Assembly (NCBI RefSeq): GCF_029962835.1
Contig: NC_080573.1
Location: 88,698,001 to 88,762,000, forward strand
Length of the DNA: 64,000 nt
From: Magnolia sinica
Taxonomy: Eukaryota; Streptophyta; Magnoliopsida; Magnoliales; Magnoliaceae
Reading direction: 5' to 3'
Of this stretch, positions 1-12,539 are shown in pieces. The position numbers and the translations under genes were made by a program. The notes beneath the pieces are model-generated. The model was not told where the DNA came from and ran no database searches. It was given only the letters and a program-made list of their open reading frames with translations. How positions within the stretch are numbered: position 1 is the first letter of the stretch; every line of letters begins with the position of its first letter.

Positions 1-3000
1 AAGAGATTCATAAGAATAATGTAAGGGTTTTGATATGTCTCGTACTCCACCACTGCGAGTTGTATCAGTATGCACAACCAATATATGTATGAATGCATCC
101 CTAGTAAGGTGTGTGCGGTCCATCATATATAGTGATCATCACAACGTAGAATATAATTCATAGAAAGCCTGACTCATCTCGCATCCCATACTACAGAGAT
201 TCGTCGGCGTGTCCAATGTTAATGTGGATTTATGCGAACATCTCAAGGTGACACAACAATGCGATTGGGGAATTTACGTGACACGATGTATTCATGAAGT
301 GACTATTTGTGACATCCAATCCCGAGAAGTGATGTAACAAGAATGGCGATTTACTTGCTTCGATTGGGCACTACTCACCAACCCAACGGAATACGTTCCG
401 ACCAATAGGGCTGCTACCCGAAACGCATTATGTCCACAATAATATATATGAACTACTATATATGAGCCTATAACACATCACTAGCATTAATAGAGAAATA
501 AGTCAAACCATGAGAGTTCTAAAATTCCAAGACACATGCCTAAGCCATAAAGGGAGGTAGCACAAGGCTGACCTAATAAAGAAGAAAAGTGGCATAGAAT
601 TATCTTAATAAAAGAAAAGAGTAGAAATTAAGCTAACTTAACAAGAATAAGGGGAGAGGAGCAAAAAGCCAATTCAATATAAAGTGAAAGCACGCGTCGC
701 TCTCAAAATTGGCAAAGGGCAAGGCTCGTATCCATCACCCCACATAAATTCATAAAAATCATCCATAATTAAAATTATACCTTAACTATAATTCCCAAAA
801 GGATAAATAATTCATAACAATCCATCAATCAATTACATGAAAAATCAGAGTAATATGAAAGTATGCATAATAAGATAAATCATATTAACTCAAATTAGTG
901 TAAGCTTAAAGGAATCCCTCACCTTAGCCTTATATCTAAACCTAGGTAGATCTCGATGTAGGAAAGCTTGTATATGAATCATGACATCGCATAAGCAATA
1001 GGGAGACACTACATGCGTGGAGAAGGAAGAGGATGATAGCATCTATGCTTTCTATTTCTCTCTTTTTCTATTTCTCTTCCTTAGGTATTGGGAGATTGGG
1101 CGAGTGAGTGGAGAGGGAAACACACACCCCTTTTATAGAATGAGTGGGCCTATGAGAGGGATGTGTTTCACATCCCACTTGGATTGGGTTTCTCCAATTT
1201 ACCATTTTCTGATGATCCTTCTTTAAATCTAATTCATCCAATGTGTTGGGGTAGTTGAATAGAGTACGGGTGTATGATTTTCTTGGTGATCTGAAATTTA
1301 GATTAACCTATCTTGAAAATTCTCCTAACGGATACCAAAACGAAATTGATCTCAACTAACGGTCCATACTTAATGATCAGGGCCTAATTTTGAGAGAAAT
1401 TTATAGTCAGGATAGGTATATTGGTGGACAAAAGTTGGTAGTTGATCGATGGTGGAAAAAGCCCAAATCTAAAATTTCACCTTTTGTACTAAAAAGAATG
1501 AACTGGCTTTAACATTCAACGGTGTAGGATCATAGATCGGGGTCTAAATTTTTTATAACCTCATAGTCATATGAGACCAAAGTGTGGTCCAAATTTGAGT
1601 TACGATTGACAATAGAAAGTAGTTAAATCAGAGGATCTAGATTTATAAGGAGTTGTTAAGCCTTGAAATGATAGCTTCTGCCTAAGGAAAAGCCTACCAA
1701 AGTGGGGTCTTCATATTTCACACTCAGTCCATATTATGGACAATCCAAGTCGTTCATATGAAAGAAAATACCCTACTATGACTACCCATGAGTTTTTTAC
1801 AATTGATGGACACCAAAATCAACGGTTAAGGGGTTGATTTGTCAATTGGGTCACTTTTACAATGATCTAAGAGATGAAATTTTACATTTATGATACATAG
1901 GCATAGTATAAAATTTCACATCAAACAGATCATGAAAACCACGTGATCTAGAATTCAAGGGTTTAGTTTAATAGCATTTTTATAATTATTGCTGATATGA
2001 GAGTATTGAGAAATCTAATGGGACTACATGGTTATAGGCACGCTTTTAAGTAATTCTTACAAAAAACTTATATCTAAATCATTATGAATAAAGAATTATT
2101 TAGCAAATTAATTAAGGGAATGTATATATATCAACCAACATAATGGATGGTCAAATGACATGTTAAAAATAGAAAAACTTGATAGTTAGTACTCTGATCA
2201 TGAACTTAAGTGGGTGTACGGTCAGTTTTATAAATGGATGATCACAAGTGGGTTTTTGGAGTGATTAAGAGGCAGAACATGTATATCGCTAGATTCAAGT
2301 GACTTGTTCACATATGTAAGTTTAAAAGATTATAGTTTTGATGGTGGGTTAAGCATATTCATAGGTGGTGAACAAGATGAATCGATTAGAATTTCAATTT
2401 CATATGTGTATGAGCGGATGCAAATATCAGGTAGTTAGTTTACAATGATTGGGTTGTTGAAACTCAAAGTGGACGGTCAGATATTTTTACCTATCAGTGG
2501 ATAGTTGGCTGAACAGTTGCTTATGATAGATAAGTGGAAGTACTTGGACATATGATGGTCTTATCTTAAAATCAATGATCGGATGGCTTGATCTATAGAT
2601 CAAGATCATTCTCAATACTCAGATTTATGCTGGAGAATAGATGTAAGGTTAGGATAGCTAAATTAATATCGTACACATGTCCATACTAAGTTAAACTTCA
2701 TGGTGACACTCGAGAAATTTCAATACTCAGGTATTGAAAAGTTTGAGATTTTATAGTGTTGAAGGTCAAATATTGCATATTAGACCCAATTATTACTTGG
2801 TTTTATGAACATGATAATGCTTAACATTCTATTTTAATCATGTTTTTTTTGCAAGGTGGATTTAAGAGCTTAGATTGAAAAAGGGTGTTAAAGGCATGGA
2901 TTTGACGTTCAAGAATCACCAAGGCAAGGGACGGATCTTAGGAGACTAAGATCGAAGAATTCACATGCTAAAGATTCAAGAAAATCAAATGATTGAAGAT

Positions 3001-3300
3001 AAAGAAGCTTGGAAATCATCCTAAATGCAAGATAATAGGGTTCCCACCATTCGTTTGGCACAAAATTTTATATCCGGCCTGAGGATCATAAAGTAATCGT
3101 ACACAAAATTTCAGCCCTTGGATATTTGTGGAAGTGGTCCAATGGAAAGATCAGCCATAAACCATTGATCTGGGACCACTTGAACTCTAAATATGCCTCA
3201 ATTTTGGACTTGACCCTTTAAATAAGATGGGAAGGCAAATGGACAGTGTGGATTTCCTATAAAACATTATGGTGGACCCCACTTATAGTGCGTGTATCCC
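1..3300. other. Gene-free stretch, probably decayed LTR sequence
   Basis: I see no coding region here; the only open frame of note (1017-1226) is a chance frame with no recognisable domain. The sequence is AT-rich and reads like eroded LTR DNA. On the minus strand there is a TATA-like box at 1131-1137 followed by a pyrimidine-rich leader, and the rest lacks codon structure. No terminal repeat or target duplication could be paired, so family and borders are unknown. Confidence 0.4.
1131..1137 (-). promoter_or_regulatory. TATA box of a decayed LTR
   Basis: On the minus strand this reads TATAAAA followed by GGGG, then a CT-rich leader. This is the usual arrangement of a plant LTR promoter. Supported by motif and context only. 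Confidence 0.4.
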
Positions 3301-3603
3301 ACTCACGTGCACCAGCGGTGCACCAAATCAAGTCAGAACGGTCAGCGGACGCTGACCTGCATAATCCCGTCCGGATTCGAAAATCTGAATTTTCGCTCTG
3401 AACGCAAAAATAGGGGCAGCGGACGGATTGCAGTGGGCCATCAAGATCAATTTGGACGAGCGATCTGAACCGTCCATTCGAATCGGATGGAGGAGCCGAC
3501 CAAGATCTGGGTGATCTTGGTCCGGGGCATGCCGAATATTGGCAGCTAGCTTACTGAACGTTAGGGGCCGCATCAACGGTAAGCCAAACGTTCCCTTCAT
3601 TAT

Positions 3604-3803
3604 TGTGTAGACCATCCACATGCTGGAAATGGAAGAGCCGCATTTTTGTGGCCGCATCCAGCATGTGGATGGTCTACACAAAATGCCGCATCCAGCATGT
3701 GGATGGTCTACACAAAATGCTATGCTCCCAATGGAAGTGGCCGCATCCAACATGTGGATGGTCTACACAAAAATGCATCCACATGCTGGAAATGGAAGAG
3801 CCG
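3604..3803. repeat. Short tandem repeat with flanking inverted copies
   Basis: A unit of 34-35 bases beginning GCCGCATCCA and ending CTACACAAAAT occurs at 3651-3684 and 3685-3718 (back to back) and at 3740-3774. Its core is present in inverted orientation at 3604-3627. A second block (ATCCACATGCTGG...AGAGCCG) occurs at about 3614-3640 and again at 3777-3803. The open frames called here on both strands arise from these repeats and are not genes. The repeat lies just upstream of the Athila LTR promoter and may belong to its U3. Confidence 0.75.
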
Positions 3804-3975
3804 ACCACTTCCACACTGGAAGAAGAAACCAAAAAGAGAACGGTGGGCCGAACGCAGTCTCTGATTACCCTACACGGAAACTGAATGCGTGAGCCTCTTA
3901 CTGCGCACCACCTCCTGTTGCATAAACAATCTTATGCAGAGGGATTGTCGACTTCCAGCCAACCTACAACAAGTC

Positions 3976-3982
3976 TATAAAG
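3976..3982 (+). promoter_or_regulatory. TATA box in the Athila 5' LTR
   Basis: TATAAAG followed by a purine-rich AGAGAAAGG leader, about 0.9 kb before the primer-binding site. Position and motif fit the LTR promoter of the plus-strand Athila element. Confidence 0.45.
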
Positions 3983-4882
3983 AGAAAGGAAAAGAGTGGA
4001 GAAAGGGACGTGTGGACGGACATGAGCACTTGTGGAGAGAGAGAGATGAGTAGAGGCATGGATCGACCGGCTATCTCCGTTAGGAGTTTTCTTTCCCTTT
4101 TCTTAATTGTTATGTTTTTAGAGATTTTAGTTCAATCATGTCTGTGATTGGCTAAACCTCTTAGCTAGGGCTAAGGGGTGAAGTTTCTAGTGTAATGGGA
4201 TACTTTCTATTGCTTTAATTCATGTTTAAGTTGAACTATCTTTGCTTCTAGTTTGATTATAAGGATTGCTTTTAGTTTTAATGGTTTGTCGTGACTTAAA
4301 TTACAATAGATCTGTGATTGCTTTAAGCATGTTCTTTTCATTATTGTGATTGTGAAATTAGGAACCCTGTTGTTTACCATAGTCCCTTGGACATGGTTCG
4401 ATGATGGAACCTTTCCTAGCGTTCATCATTCTCTCAGAGTGTTTGTGAATTAGTAAATTCTATTGTTTACTTTGTCCATGGGCATGGTTTTGTGATGGAA
4501 TCAAATCTAGTTCTCATACCTATCATCTATTGAGAACTAAATCAAAGGAAGTTCAGAGTTGAGTTTTAATGACATATCTTCCAATTGGATGAAGATGGGA
4601 CTCTGATTCTAGTTGTGTTTATGAATCAAGCATAGATCTCCCTGATCTCTATAAGTGGATCCTTAGAAACCCTAGTTTCCCACCTTTGAATTTTACATGT
4701 TTTAGTTTAATAACTCACCATTATTCTCCTTCATTCTCCTAATTTAGATTACATCTTCTTTTAGTTCTAGTTCTAGTTACTTTCAAAACATGTGCAAGGT
4801 TCAGTCCCTATGGATTCGACCTCAGTCTTACCGAGATTATTACTACATCGTGACCCTACACTTGGGGTTGTGAACAAGTTTT

Positions 4883-4900
4883 TGGCGCCGTTGTCAGGGA
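4883..4900 (+). other. Primer-binding site, tRNA-Asp type
   Basis: TGGCGCCGTTGTCAGGGA matches the 3' end complement of plant tRNA-Asp (usual retrotransposon form TGGCGCCGTTGCCGGGGA) with two changes. The 5' LTR probably ends in CA at 4876, six bases upstream. This fixes element orientation as plus. Confidence 0.85.
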
Positions 4901-5361
4901 TTGACGGTTGCATTTTTTTGAGATTAGCTAGTTTTGGAATTAGCTTAAGATTAGGATTTTTCTAGTTTCTAGTTATTTTAAGATTAGGTTTTTCTGTTTG
5001 ATTTTAGAAACTAACTTAACTTTCATGTTTTGTAGGATCATGATATAGACTTTCTAAATTGGTAATCTCTTTCTAATTTTGTGTTTTCTATTTTTAGGAT
5101 TAGGGTTTATTTTTTATTTTTAGAAACTTTCCTTTTTTAGAAACTAGTTTACTTTCTATTTTTATTTTTAGAAACTTTCTAATTTTAGAATTCCTATTTT
5201 AGAAATTGACTTGTTTTGTTTTGTTTTGCAGGACCTAACTTAAGAACTTCTAATTTGGTAACTTCTTTCCAACTCTTCTCTCTTTATATTTTTAGATTTC
5301 TATTTACTTTCTTTCTTTTAGGTTTGGGTTAGAATCTGAAATTGAGGGCTAAGAATGTTTC

Positions 5362-6540
5362 ATGCCCAAGTCAGTCCGTGACAACACTCGACGTATTTTA
5401 AGTGAAGGAGGATTGGTTGAGGGGTTATCTATCCATCATAGGATTAGACACCACTTGACATCCTCAGAGTTAATTGACGTCATGGATGCAAATCAACTAG
5501 TTAATCAACCGGAAAGACATCCTCAACCTAGTGTTAAGGAAGTCCAGGATGAGAATGAGGTGCATCAAGCACCCTCGCCTTGTACTTTGCGAGATTATTT
5601 ACAACTGGCAGGGGTGAGCACACCCTCATGCATGTTTTTTCCAGAAAATACGGGACACATAGATATTAAGCCTGAGGTGATCCAACTCCTTCCAAAATTC
5701 CATGGACTTGAATCTGAAAGTCTATATTTGCACTTGAAAGAGTTTGATGAGATCATATCCACTATATTTTTCAAATGTGTTTGAGGACACGATCAGACTG
5801 AAATTCTTTCCCTTTTCTTTGAACGAGAAAACTACGACGTGGTTGCATTTACTACATCCCAGATCTATTGGCACATGGAATGATACGATAAGGGAGTTCA
5901 TAAAGAAAATTTTCTGCATCATAAAACGAACACCCTTAGAAAGTTAATCATGAACTTCACCCAAAAGGAGGATGAAACATTCTTCCAATGTTGGAAAAGG
6001 TTCAAGGATCTTGTCAGTTCATGCCTACAACACGGTTTTGAAATGTAGTGCATTATACACTTTTTTTGTGATGGACTGGTATCTTTCATAAGCCAATTGG
6101 TTGAGACAATGTGCAATAGGGAATTCATGAATAAAAATGTCGATGATGTGTGGGACTACTTGGATAGACTTGCTGAAAACACACAATCATGGGACACTTA
6201 CCCAAAATCAAACACCGCTTCTAAGCCCACTCAATCAAAGGAGGGGTGGATTATACATTCTGAAAGAGGATGATGATATTAATGGTAAAATGTTTAATCT
6301 CATAAGAAAATTTGAGGCCATGGAATTAAAGAAAGATAAGGTTAAGGAAACTGTTTGCGGTATTTGTGCTTGCAACGTTCACTCAACTGAAAGTTGTCCA
6401 ACAATACCTTATGAAATTATCCAACAATACATAAGGAAACTGTTTGCGGTATTTGCTTTACATACAATTCTAGTTAGAGAAATTATCCAAATTTCAGTTC
6501 GAGGAATGACAAACTGCTACCCCTCAAGGTTTCTTTAATC
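5362..6540 (+). pseudogene. gag: Athila gag (capsid/nucleocapsid) remnant
   Basis: Gag would form the virus-like particle in the cytoplasm. The first open piece (5362-5784) starts at ATG 5362. It carries the linker TLRDYLQLAG and the capsid entry motif with GLESESLYLHLKEF, typical of Athila gag. The reading then shifts by one frame at about 5745-5784 and continues to 5947 with the FPFSLNEKTTTWL and PRSIGTW core. Further stops follow at 5945 and 6047. A CCHC zinc knuckle (C-x2-C-x4-H-x4-C, residues CGICACNVHSTESC) lies near 6355-6400. A partly duplicated ATACATAAGGAAACTG segment follows near 6430. The copy is clearly non-functional. Confidence 0.8.
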
Positions 6541-7139
6541 AGATTCCAAATCAAGTGAAACCTCGAGAGGATCTGGTTCTAAAACATATTTAAAACCAAT
6601 AACTACTAAATCAGAATTCAGCATAAGCATTCTAGGATATCAGATCAACATTGGGAACGCTTGCATCATCTATTCAAACGATAGAGTCGCACTTAACAAT
6701 TGGGGGAAAGGGGATGCTTCCTGCTCAACCTCTCCCCAATCCTAAACCGCAATTTGAGATAAGTGATCCAAGCTCTTCAAATTAGATACAACAAGCTAAA
6801 TCTATCACCACTCTTAAGAGTGGGAAGACCATTAACAAAACTATTTCGGTTAAGGCTAAAAAGCCCAAGGACCTAGAAGAGGACAACGATGATAGACCTA
6901 GCACTGCTCCATAAGAATTGGAACCGAAACTTCAAGGCAAGCCGATTGCCTCATTCCCCTAATGGTTGGTTGCACCAAAACCTCTCTAACTCTTAGGACA
7001 TTCTAGAGGTGTTGAAATAAGTGAAGGTCAATATTCCTCTACTGAATACGGTTAAACAAATACCTTTATATGCCAAATTTCTAAAAGACTTGTGTACGAC
7101 CAAAAGACGGTAAAATATTCAAAAGAAAATCTTCTTAAC

Positions 7140-7695
7140 TGAGAAAGTGAGTGTCATCCTAAAGCAAGATGTGCCACAGAAATTCAAAGATCCCGGTAGC
7201 CCAACCATACCTTATGTAATCCGGAACTACCAAATTAAGCATGCACTTCTTGACTTAGGAGCGAGCATAAATCTGATTCCCTACTCGGTGTACAAATAAT
7301 TAGGTTTAGGTGAATTAAAACCTACCATAACCACATTACAACTTGCAGATCACTCAGTTCATGTAAAGAGAGGGATAATTGAGGATGTGTTGGTAGAGGT
7401 TGACAAATTCTACTGCCCAGTAGATTTTATCATCCTGGATACGGAACCCATCGGTAACATGAGAACTCAGATTCCCGTCATTCTTGGTCACCCATTCCTT
7501 GCTACTTCAAATGCAATCATTAATTGTAGGAATGGAGTCATGAGTATATCTTTTGGAAATATGACATTGGAGCTAAATATCTTTATCAATACAGGTAGAC
7601 GATTAGAGGATGATGACGATTTCCATGACATTAACATAATTGACTCTTTCATGGAAGATAGAATACCTTTGACCTTTTCCTTTGACCCTCTATAG
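7140..7695 (+). pseudogene. Athila aspartic protease remnant
   Basis: The retroviral-type protease that cleaves the polyprotein. The catalytic loop reads LLDLGASINLIP, with the Asp codon at 7252-7254. The usual Athila follow-up is present: a hydrophobic sheet, FIILDTE and VILGHPFLATSNAIIN. The open part is 7387-7695. A stop at 7297-7299 (where YKKLGLG-type sequence is expected) breaks it upstream. It lies between the gag remnant and the RT in the expected order. Confidence 0.8.
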
Positions 7696-9400
7696 ATGTG
7701 CCTATCCCACTCCTATGATTTTGATGATGACATGATTAGGGAGATGGTTACCATGCTTGATAATGTGCCAGTACTTGAAGTTAACCGATGGAGGCCACAA
7801 TTTAAAGAGTTGCCCCAAACTGATGAAGTGCCTCTACCATCTAACCTCAAGGCACCGAAGCTTGACTTAAAACCTTTGCCCTCTTATTTAAATTATGTCT
7901 ATTTAGGTCAAGATGAGACATACCCAGTGGTGATTTCTTCCTACCTTAAGCAAGTGAGTGTGCTCATATCTACTCTCAATTAGTATAAGGGAGCCCTTTG
8001 ATGAACGATTACGGATCTCAAGGGAATTGACCCTTCGATTTGTACTCACTGCATTCATCTCGAGGATAATATGAAGATCTCATGGAAATCACAACATAGA
8101 CTAAATCCAAACATAAAAGAAGTGATTAAGGCCGAGGTTCTTGAACTATTGGATGTGGATATCATATACCCTATATCTAATAGTCAATGGGTGAGTCCAA
8201 CTCAGGTGGTTCTTAAGAAGTCCGGAATCACCATCATAGCCAATGTCGTCATTGAACTCATGCCAAATAGAGTCACTACTAGTTGGAGAATGTGCATTGA
8301 CTATAGGAAGTTGAATGCCATCACGAGAAAGGACCACTTCCCTTTGCTCTTCATTGATCAAAACTTAGAAAGGTTGGCTAGTCACTCGTACTATTGTTTC
8401 CTTGACGGATAATCAGGCTACATAACCAGATAGAGATAGCCCTTAAAGATCAGGAAAAGACCACATTTACATGTCCCTATGACACCTTTGCTTATCGAAG
8501 GATGTCATTCGAACTATGTAATGCCCTTGTCACTATTCAGCGATGCATGATGAGTATTTTTTCTGATATAGTGGGGTAATATCTAGAGGTCTTCATGGAC
8601 GACTTCTCTGTCTTTGGTCCATCTTATAGCGAATCCTTAGAGAATCTTAAATATGTGCTGAAAAGATGTGAAGAAAAGAATTTGGTACTCAATTGGGAGA
8701 AGTTTCATTTCATGGTTCGTAAAGGAATTGTTTTTGGACATATCATCTCGTCCAAAGAAATTGAGGTAGATAAAGCAAAAATTGATCTTATCTCTAACCT
8801 ACCTCCACCTAAGAACATATGAGACGTGCGATCCTTCTTAGGACACAATAGTTTTTATAGAAGATTTATAAAGGACTTTAGTCTCCTCTCTCGTCCTCTA
8901 TGTACTTTACTTTAAAAGGATGCACCATACGAGTGAACTGAGCAATGCCAGGAAGCTTTCACTAAGCTTAAGGGCATATTAACCACTGCACCTATCATGT
9001 AGCCACCTAAATGGAGCCTTACTTTTGAACTTATGTACGACGTTTCTGACTATGCTCTTGAGGCGGTTTTATGCCAAAGAAAAGAAAAGAAATCCTATAT
9101 TATTCATTACGCAAATAGAACTCTAAATCCTGCCCAAGTGAACTACTCAACTATGGAAAAGGAACTCTTAGACATAGTATTGACTTTGGACAAATTTAGG
9201 TCTTACTTGATCGGATCCAAGATCATCATTTACACAGATCATGCAACGCTCAAGTATCTTCTTTCAAATAATGATGCTAAGCCCCGCCTGATTAGATGGA
9301 TCCTCCTACTCTAAGAATTTGATTTGGAAATAAGAGATAAAAAGGGAGTAAAGAACGTAGTAGCTGACCATCTTTCTCGCCATGATCTCCCTAATTCCCC
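7696..9400 (+). pseudogene. pol: Athila reverse transcriptase-RNase H remnant
   Basis: The polymerase that copies the element RNA into DNA. The linker after protease (KPLPSYLNYVYLG) is open at 7696-7983. RT motifs follow: NSQWVSPTQVV, then CIDYRKLNAITRKDHFP at 8296-8343, then the FLDG block ending in a stop at 8410. After frame breaks the catalytic box reads FMDDFSVFG, with its two Asp codons at 8598-8603 (usual form Y/F-x-D-D). RNase H covers about 9001-9400, with the NRTLNPAQVNYSTMEKELL block and TDHATLKYLL, and ends near VADHLSRH. Several stops and at least two frameshifts make it inactive. Confidence 0.85.
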
Positions 9401-9540
9401 TTAGACAACACATATCAATGACATGTTCCCCGATGAACAATTATTCAAAGTCTCTCATTTACCTTGGTTTGCTGATATTATTAATTATCTTACCACAGGC
9501 TTCACGTTGACACATTAGACTGTGTAAGATAAGAAAAAAA

Positions 9541-10201
9541 TTCTTTGCCGAGGTGCACAAAATCTTTTGGGATGATTCGTATTTATTTAAATATTGTCAA
9601 GACCAAATCTTAAGGAGATGTGTGTTAGACAATGAACATCAAAGTGTCATCTCCTTTTATCACTCTCAGGCCTATGGTGGTCACTTTTCTGCTAAAAAGA
9701 CCACGACCAAGATTCTACAGTGTGGCTTTTATTGGCCCACTATGTTCAGGGACACTCATGAGTTTTGCAAAGCTTGTGACCATTGTCAAAAATTGGGAGC
9801 ATTGTCCCATTGAAATATGATGCCTCTCAACCCCATTCTGATCATTGAAGCATTTGATTACTAGGGCCTCGATTTCATGGGACCATTCTCTAAATCCTTT
9901 GGAAATCTATACATTTTGCTCGCCATAGACTATGTCACTAAATGGGTTGAAGCGATTCTGTGCCCGAACAATGACCATCAAACAGTCATTAAATTATTGA
10001 AAGAGAACATCATTTCCTAGTTTGGAACGTCTCGAGCCACATTAATGATGGGGGCTCACACTTTTATAATAGACCATTTGCAAATTTAAAGAAGAAATAT
10101 GGCATCTCCCACAAAGTGAGCACTCCATATCACCCACAAACAAGTGGGCAAGCTGAGATTTCTAATAGAAAAATTAAACACATCTTTGAAAAGACAATTA
10201 A
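9541..10201 (+). pseudogene. Athila integrase remnant, 5' part
   Basis: Integrase joins element DNA to the host chromosome. The HHCC zinc domain is at about 9640-9800 (H in FYHSQAYGGHF, C-x2-C in CKACDHCQ). The core follows: first catalytic Asp in GLDFMGPF near 9870 and the final Glu in [17 protein letters not shown] at about 10145-10190. Stops precede and interrupt the core, and the second Asp region (near 10030-10060) is frameshifted. The reading stops at 10201, where a non-coding LTR element is inserted, and resumes in the same frame at 18867. Confidence 0.85.
10197..10201. repeat. Target-site duplication ATTAA, left copy
   Basis: ATTAA here and at 18862-18866 flank the TG...CA element 10202-18861. 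Five bases is the normal duplication length for LTR retrotransposons. Removing the element and one copy restores the Athila integrase reading frame. Confidence 0.95.
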
Positions 10202-11821
10202 TGTCATGCCCCAAACCCAAAAATTCAGCCAAAATTTTCGATTGCCGAATCCAGTGCCGACAGCCTCCGTAGTACCCCATTCTCGGCTCCCAGCGCCCAT
10301 ACGCCAGATTCCTATCCTGAGATCCTAAAAGGAGGATTTTTCAACATACATTTATCTCATAAGAAGCATAACCACAAGTATACCTAAATCACAAAGGCAA
10401 CATCACCACATATCCACTAATATAAACAGTTGAATACATTGTTGAAAGAGAAATACATATATCAGTAACCAAGCTCCAGAAGTCCGCTGCATACTCCATG
10501 CTCAACACTGCAGCAACCTAACGCCACCTGCATGCATCTATCGTGCATAAGCTTATAAAAAGCTTAGAGGGTGGTGAAAGTGTGTGCGCAAGATTAGTGC
10601 CAAGCACGCAAATATCAAAGTAAGCAGAAATACTGATAATTCCATAAGTCATACAATATCAGAGTAAGCGGAAACATACTGGTAAATCTATGAATGCTAT
10701 CAGTCGTACCAAGGCTATGCAATGCAAAAAATGTAATAAGCCAATATCATGTACTGAGGATGTAAAGCAATATGCAAATCTTGCTAAGTCCATGAATACC
10801 GTTAGTCGTATCTAAGCCATATAAATGCAGAAACATGGTAACCTAAAATGTTAAATACCGTAGATGCAATGCAATATGTGGTGCGAATGAAATAACTAAG
10901 ATGGAGTGAAGTCGGGATGATAGTGCTTAGTATCGCAGGCTATGGGGTCCATCACCAAGGAATTCCTTCCAAACTAGTCCCATACCTAAATTTGGATAGT
11001 CAGACACAATGTGGTAAACTCCTGATCTCAGGTTGGTCGCGCGGCCCAACCGAAATCCTCACCATTGTGAAGGTACATAACAAATTAGTTATGCACCACC
11101 AGCCCGAGTGGATAGTGAATGAATGAATGAATGAGTAAAATGCTGAGTATACAACTCTTGCTCGATAAGTCCACATATCAGTAGAGTTCCTCTTTGAGAA
11201 ATCACTAGGGTCTAGTACACTCCAAACCAAATTGCCGCCCCATCGCGTGCAATAAGGTGAGTGGAAGAGACCTCACTATCCGCCTGCCAATATAGGGCCC
11301 AACTCATCGATAACGGACCCATTCCTCGAGCTGGTCAAACTCAGCGTAGCTTTGCCCTCTCCTCTCGAGCAAGTAAGGCCACACCCCATTCCAACCAACC
11401 ACAACACAGTGGGAGACGCGGCGTAATAGTATACGGCCCTCATGCGCTCATGCATCCACTCATTGTAGACGTTGGAGCAACCTCTGAAACTAAGAGGGTT
11501 TAGGAAATTTCACCCAGGGATATCTATAACACCCCATGTAGAATAGATTTTTGGTGTCCTATCTGGCCATCCATGATATGCCTGTGGAGGCTACGGCCCT
11601 GATGTCTCTAGAGTGTATGGTAATCATAATCACACAATGTGAGATGCATGAGTCACATAGTCTAATCATGCATCAATCTTGCACATACTGTGCACTCATG
11701 TGGGGCCACTTGGCCTATCAGGGAGTCTCATGAACAACCTGTCATTTCCAATGGCCAACCATATCTCATAATCAAACATGCAGAGGATGTGTATGGGCAT
11801 GTATAATGATGCTATGTTGTC

Positions 11822-12015
11822 ACATACTCATAATCAGTATCGATAATCGGCATCAATAATCGGCCACGACAAACAAATTTGGCCTTGACAATCGGCCTCG
11901 ATGATCGGAATCGGCCTCGACAATCGGAATCAGCCTTGTCGATCAGAATCGACGTCGACAATCAGTATCGACCTCGACAATTGGAATCAACCTCGATAAT
12001 CAAAATCGATAATAG
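11822..12015. repeat. ATCGG-type short tandem array
   Basis: About ten degenerate copies of an 18-base-scale unit like CCTCGACAATCGGAAT. The sister LTR has the same array at about 16375-16580. Remnants in the plus-strand copies sit near 24045-24090 and 28860-28935 in inverted orientation. Confidence 0.75.
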
Positions 12016-12109
12016 GCCTAACAAAGAGCCAAAGGGAAGGTCACAATGTAGACATTTAACCATCATCGCCCATCAATATGGACATTTAACCAACATTGCT
12101 CCTAAGGAG

Positions 12110-12370
12110 TGACCCTCATAGGGCCAAACATATAGTGGGGCCCATGACCCCATACAGAGGTTTAATATACACCATAATAGGCCTCACTCATGGATTGCAT
12201 ATACATCATAATGGGCATCGGTACATGGGTCATAAAATACATCAAGGTGGGCCTCACGGATGGGCCACAAGTATATCAAAGTGGGCATCTTGAATGGGTC
12301 ACAAAATACATCAAGATGGGTCTCATGGATTGGCTGCACCAATGGGCCTTATATCCACTACAAAGGGCCT
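12110..12370. repeat. Degenerate GGGCC / TACATCA tandem array
   Basis: A repeated unit of roughly 30 bases built from TGGGCCTCA..ATACATCA with GGCCC boxes. Counterparts lie at 16670-16930, 23330-23930, 28160-28770 and 35270-35590. The array expands and contracts between LTR copies. Confidence 0.75.
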
Positions 12371-12539
12371 AGAGATGGAGCTTGAAGTACATATAAAATC
12401 ATTTCAATAGTTACAGGTGCAACATGTGTATCAATGTACACTATCATTTTATAGGGCACATGGCACTCTAATGATGATCAGCACCGCCTAAACATGGTCC
12501 ATGTAAAACAACATTCTCTAAACATTATCCAGCACTGTC

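Noticed and set aside
1017-1226. A small 69-residue open frame near the start
   Set aside because: Low-complexity Phe/Leu run from a CT-rich leader antisense to a probable LTR promoter. No homology recognised.
11822-12015. CRISPR-like or other regular repeat-spacer array
   Set aside because: Units are degenerate and contiguous with no unique spacers, and the host is a plant. It is an LTR tandem array.
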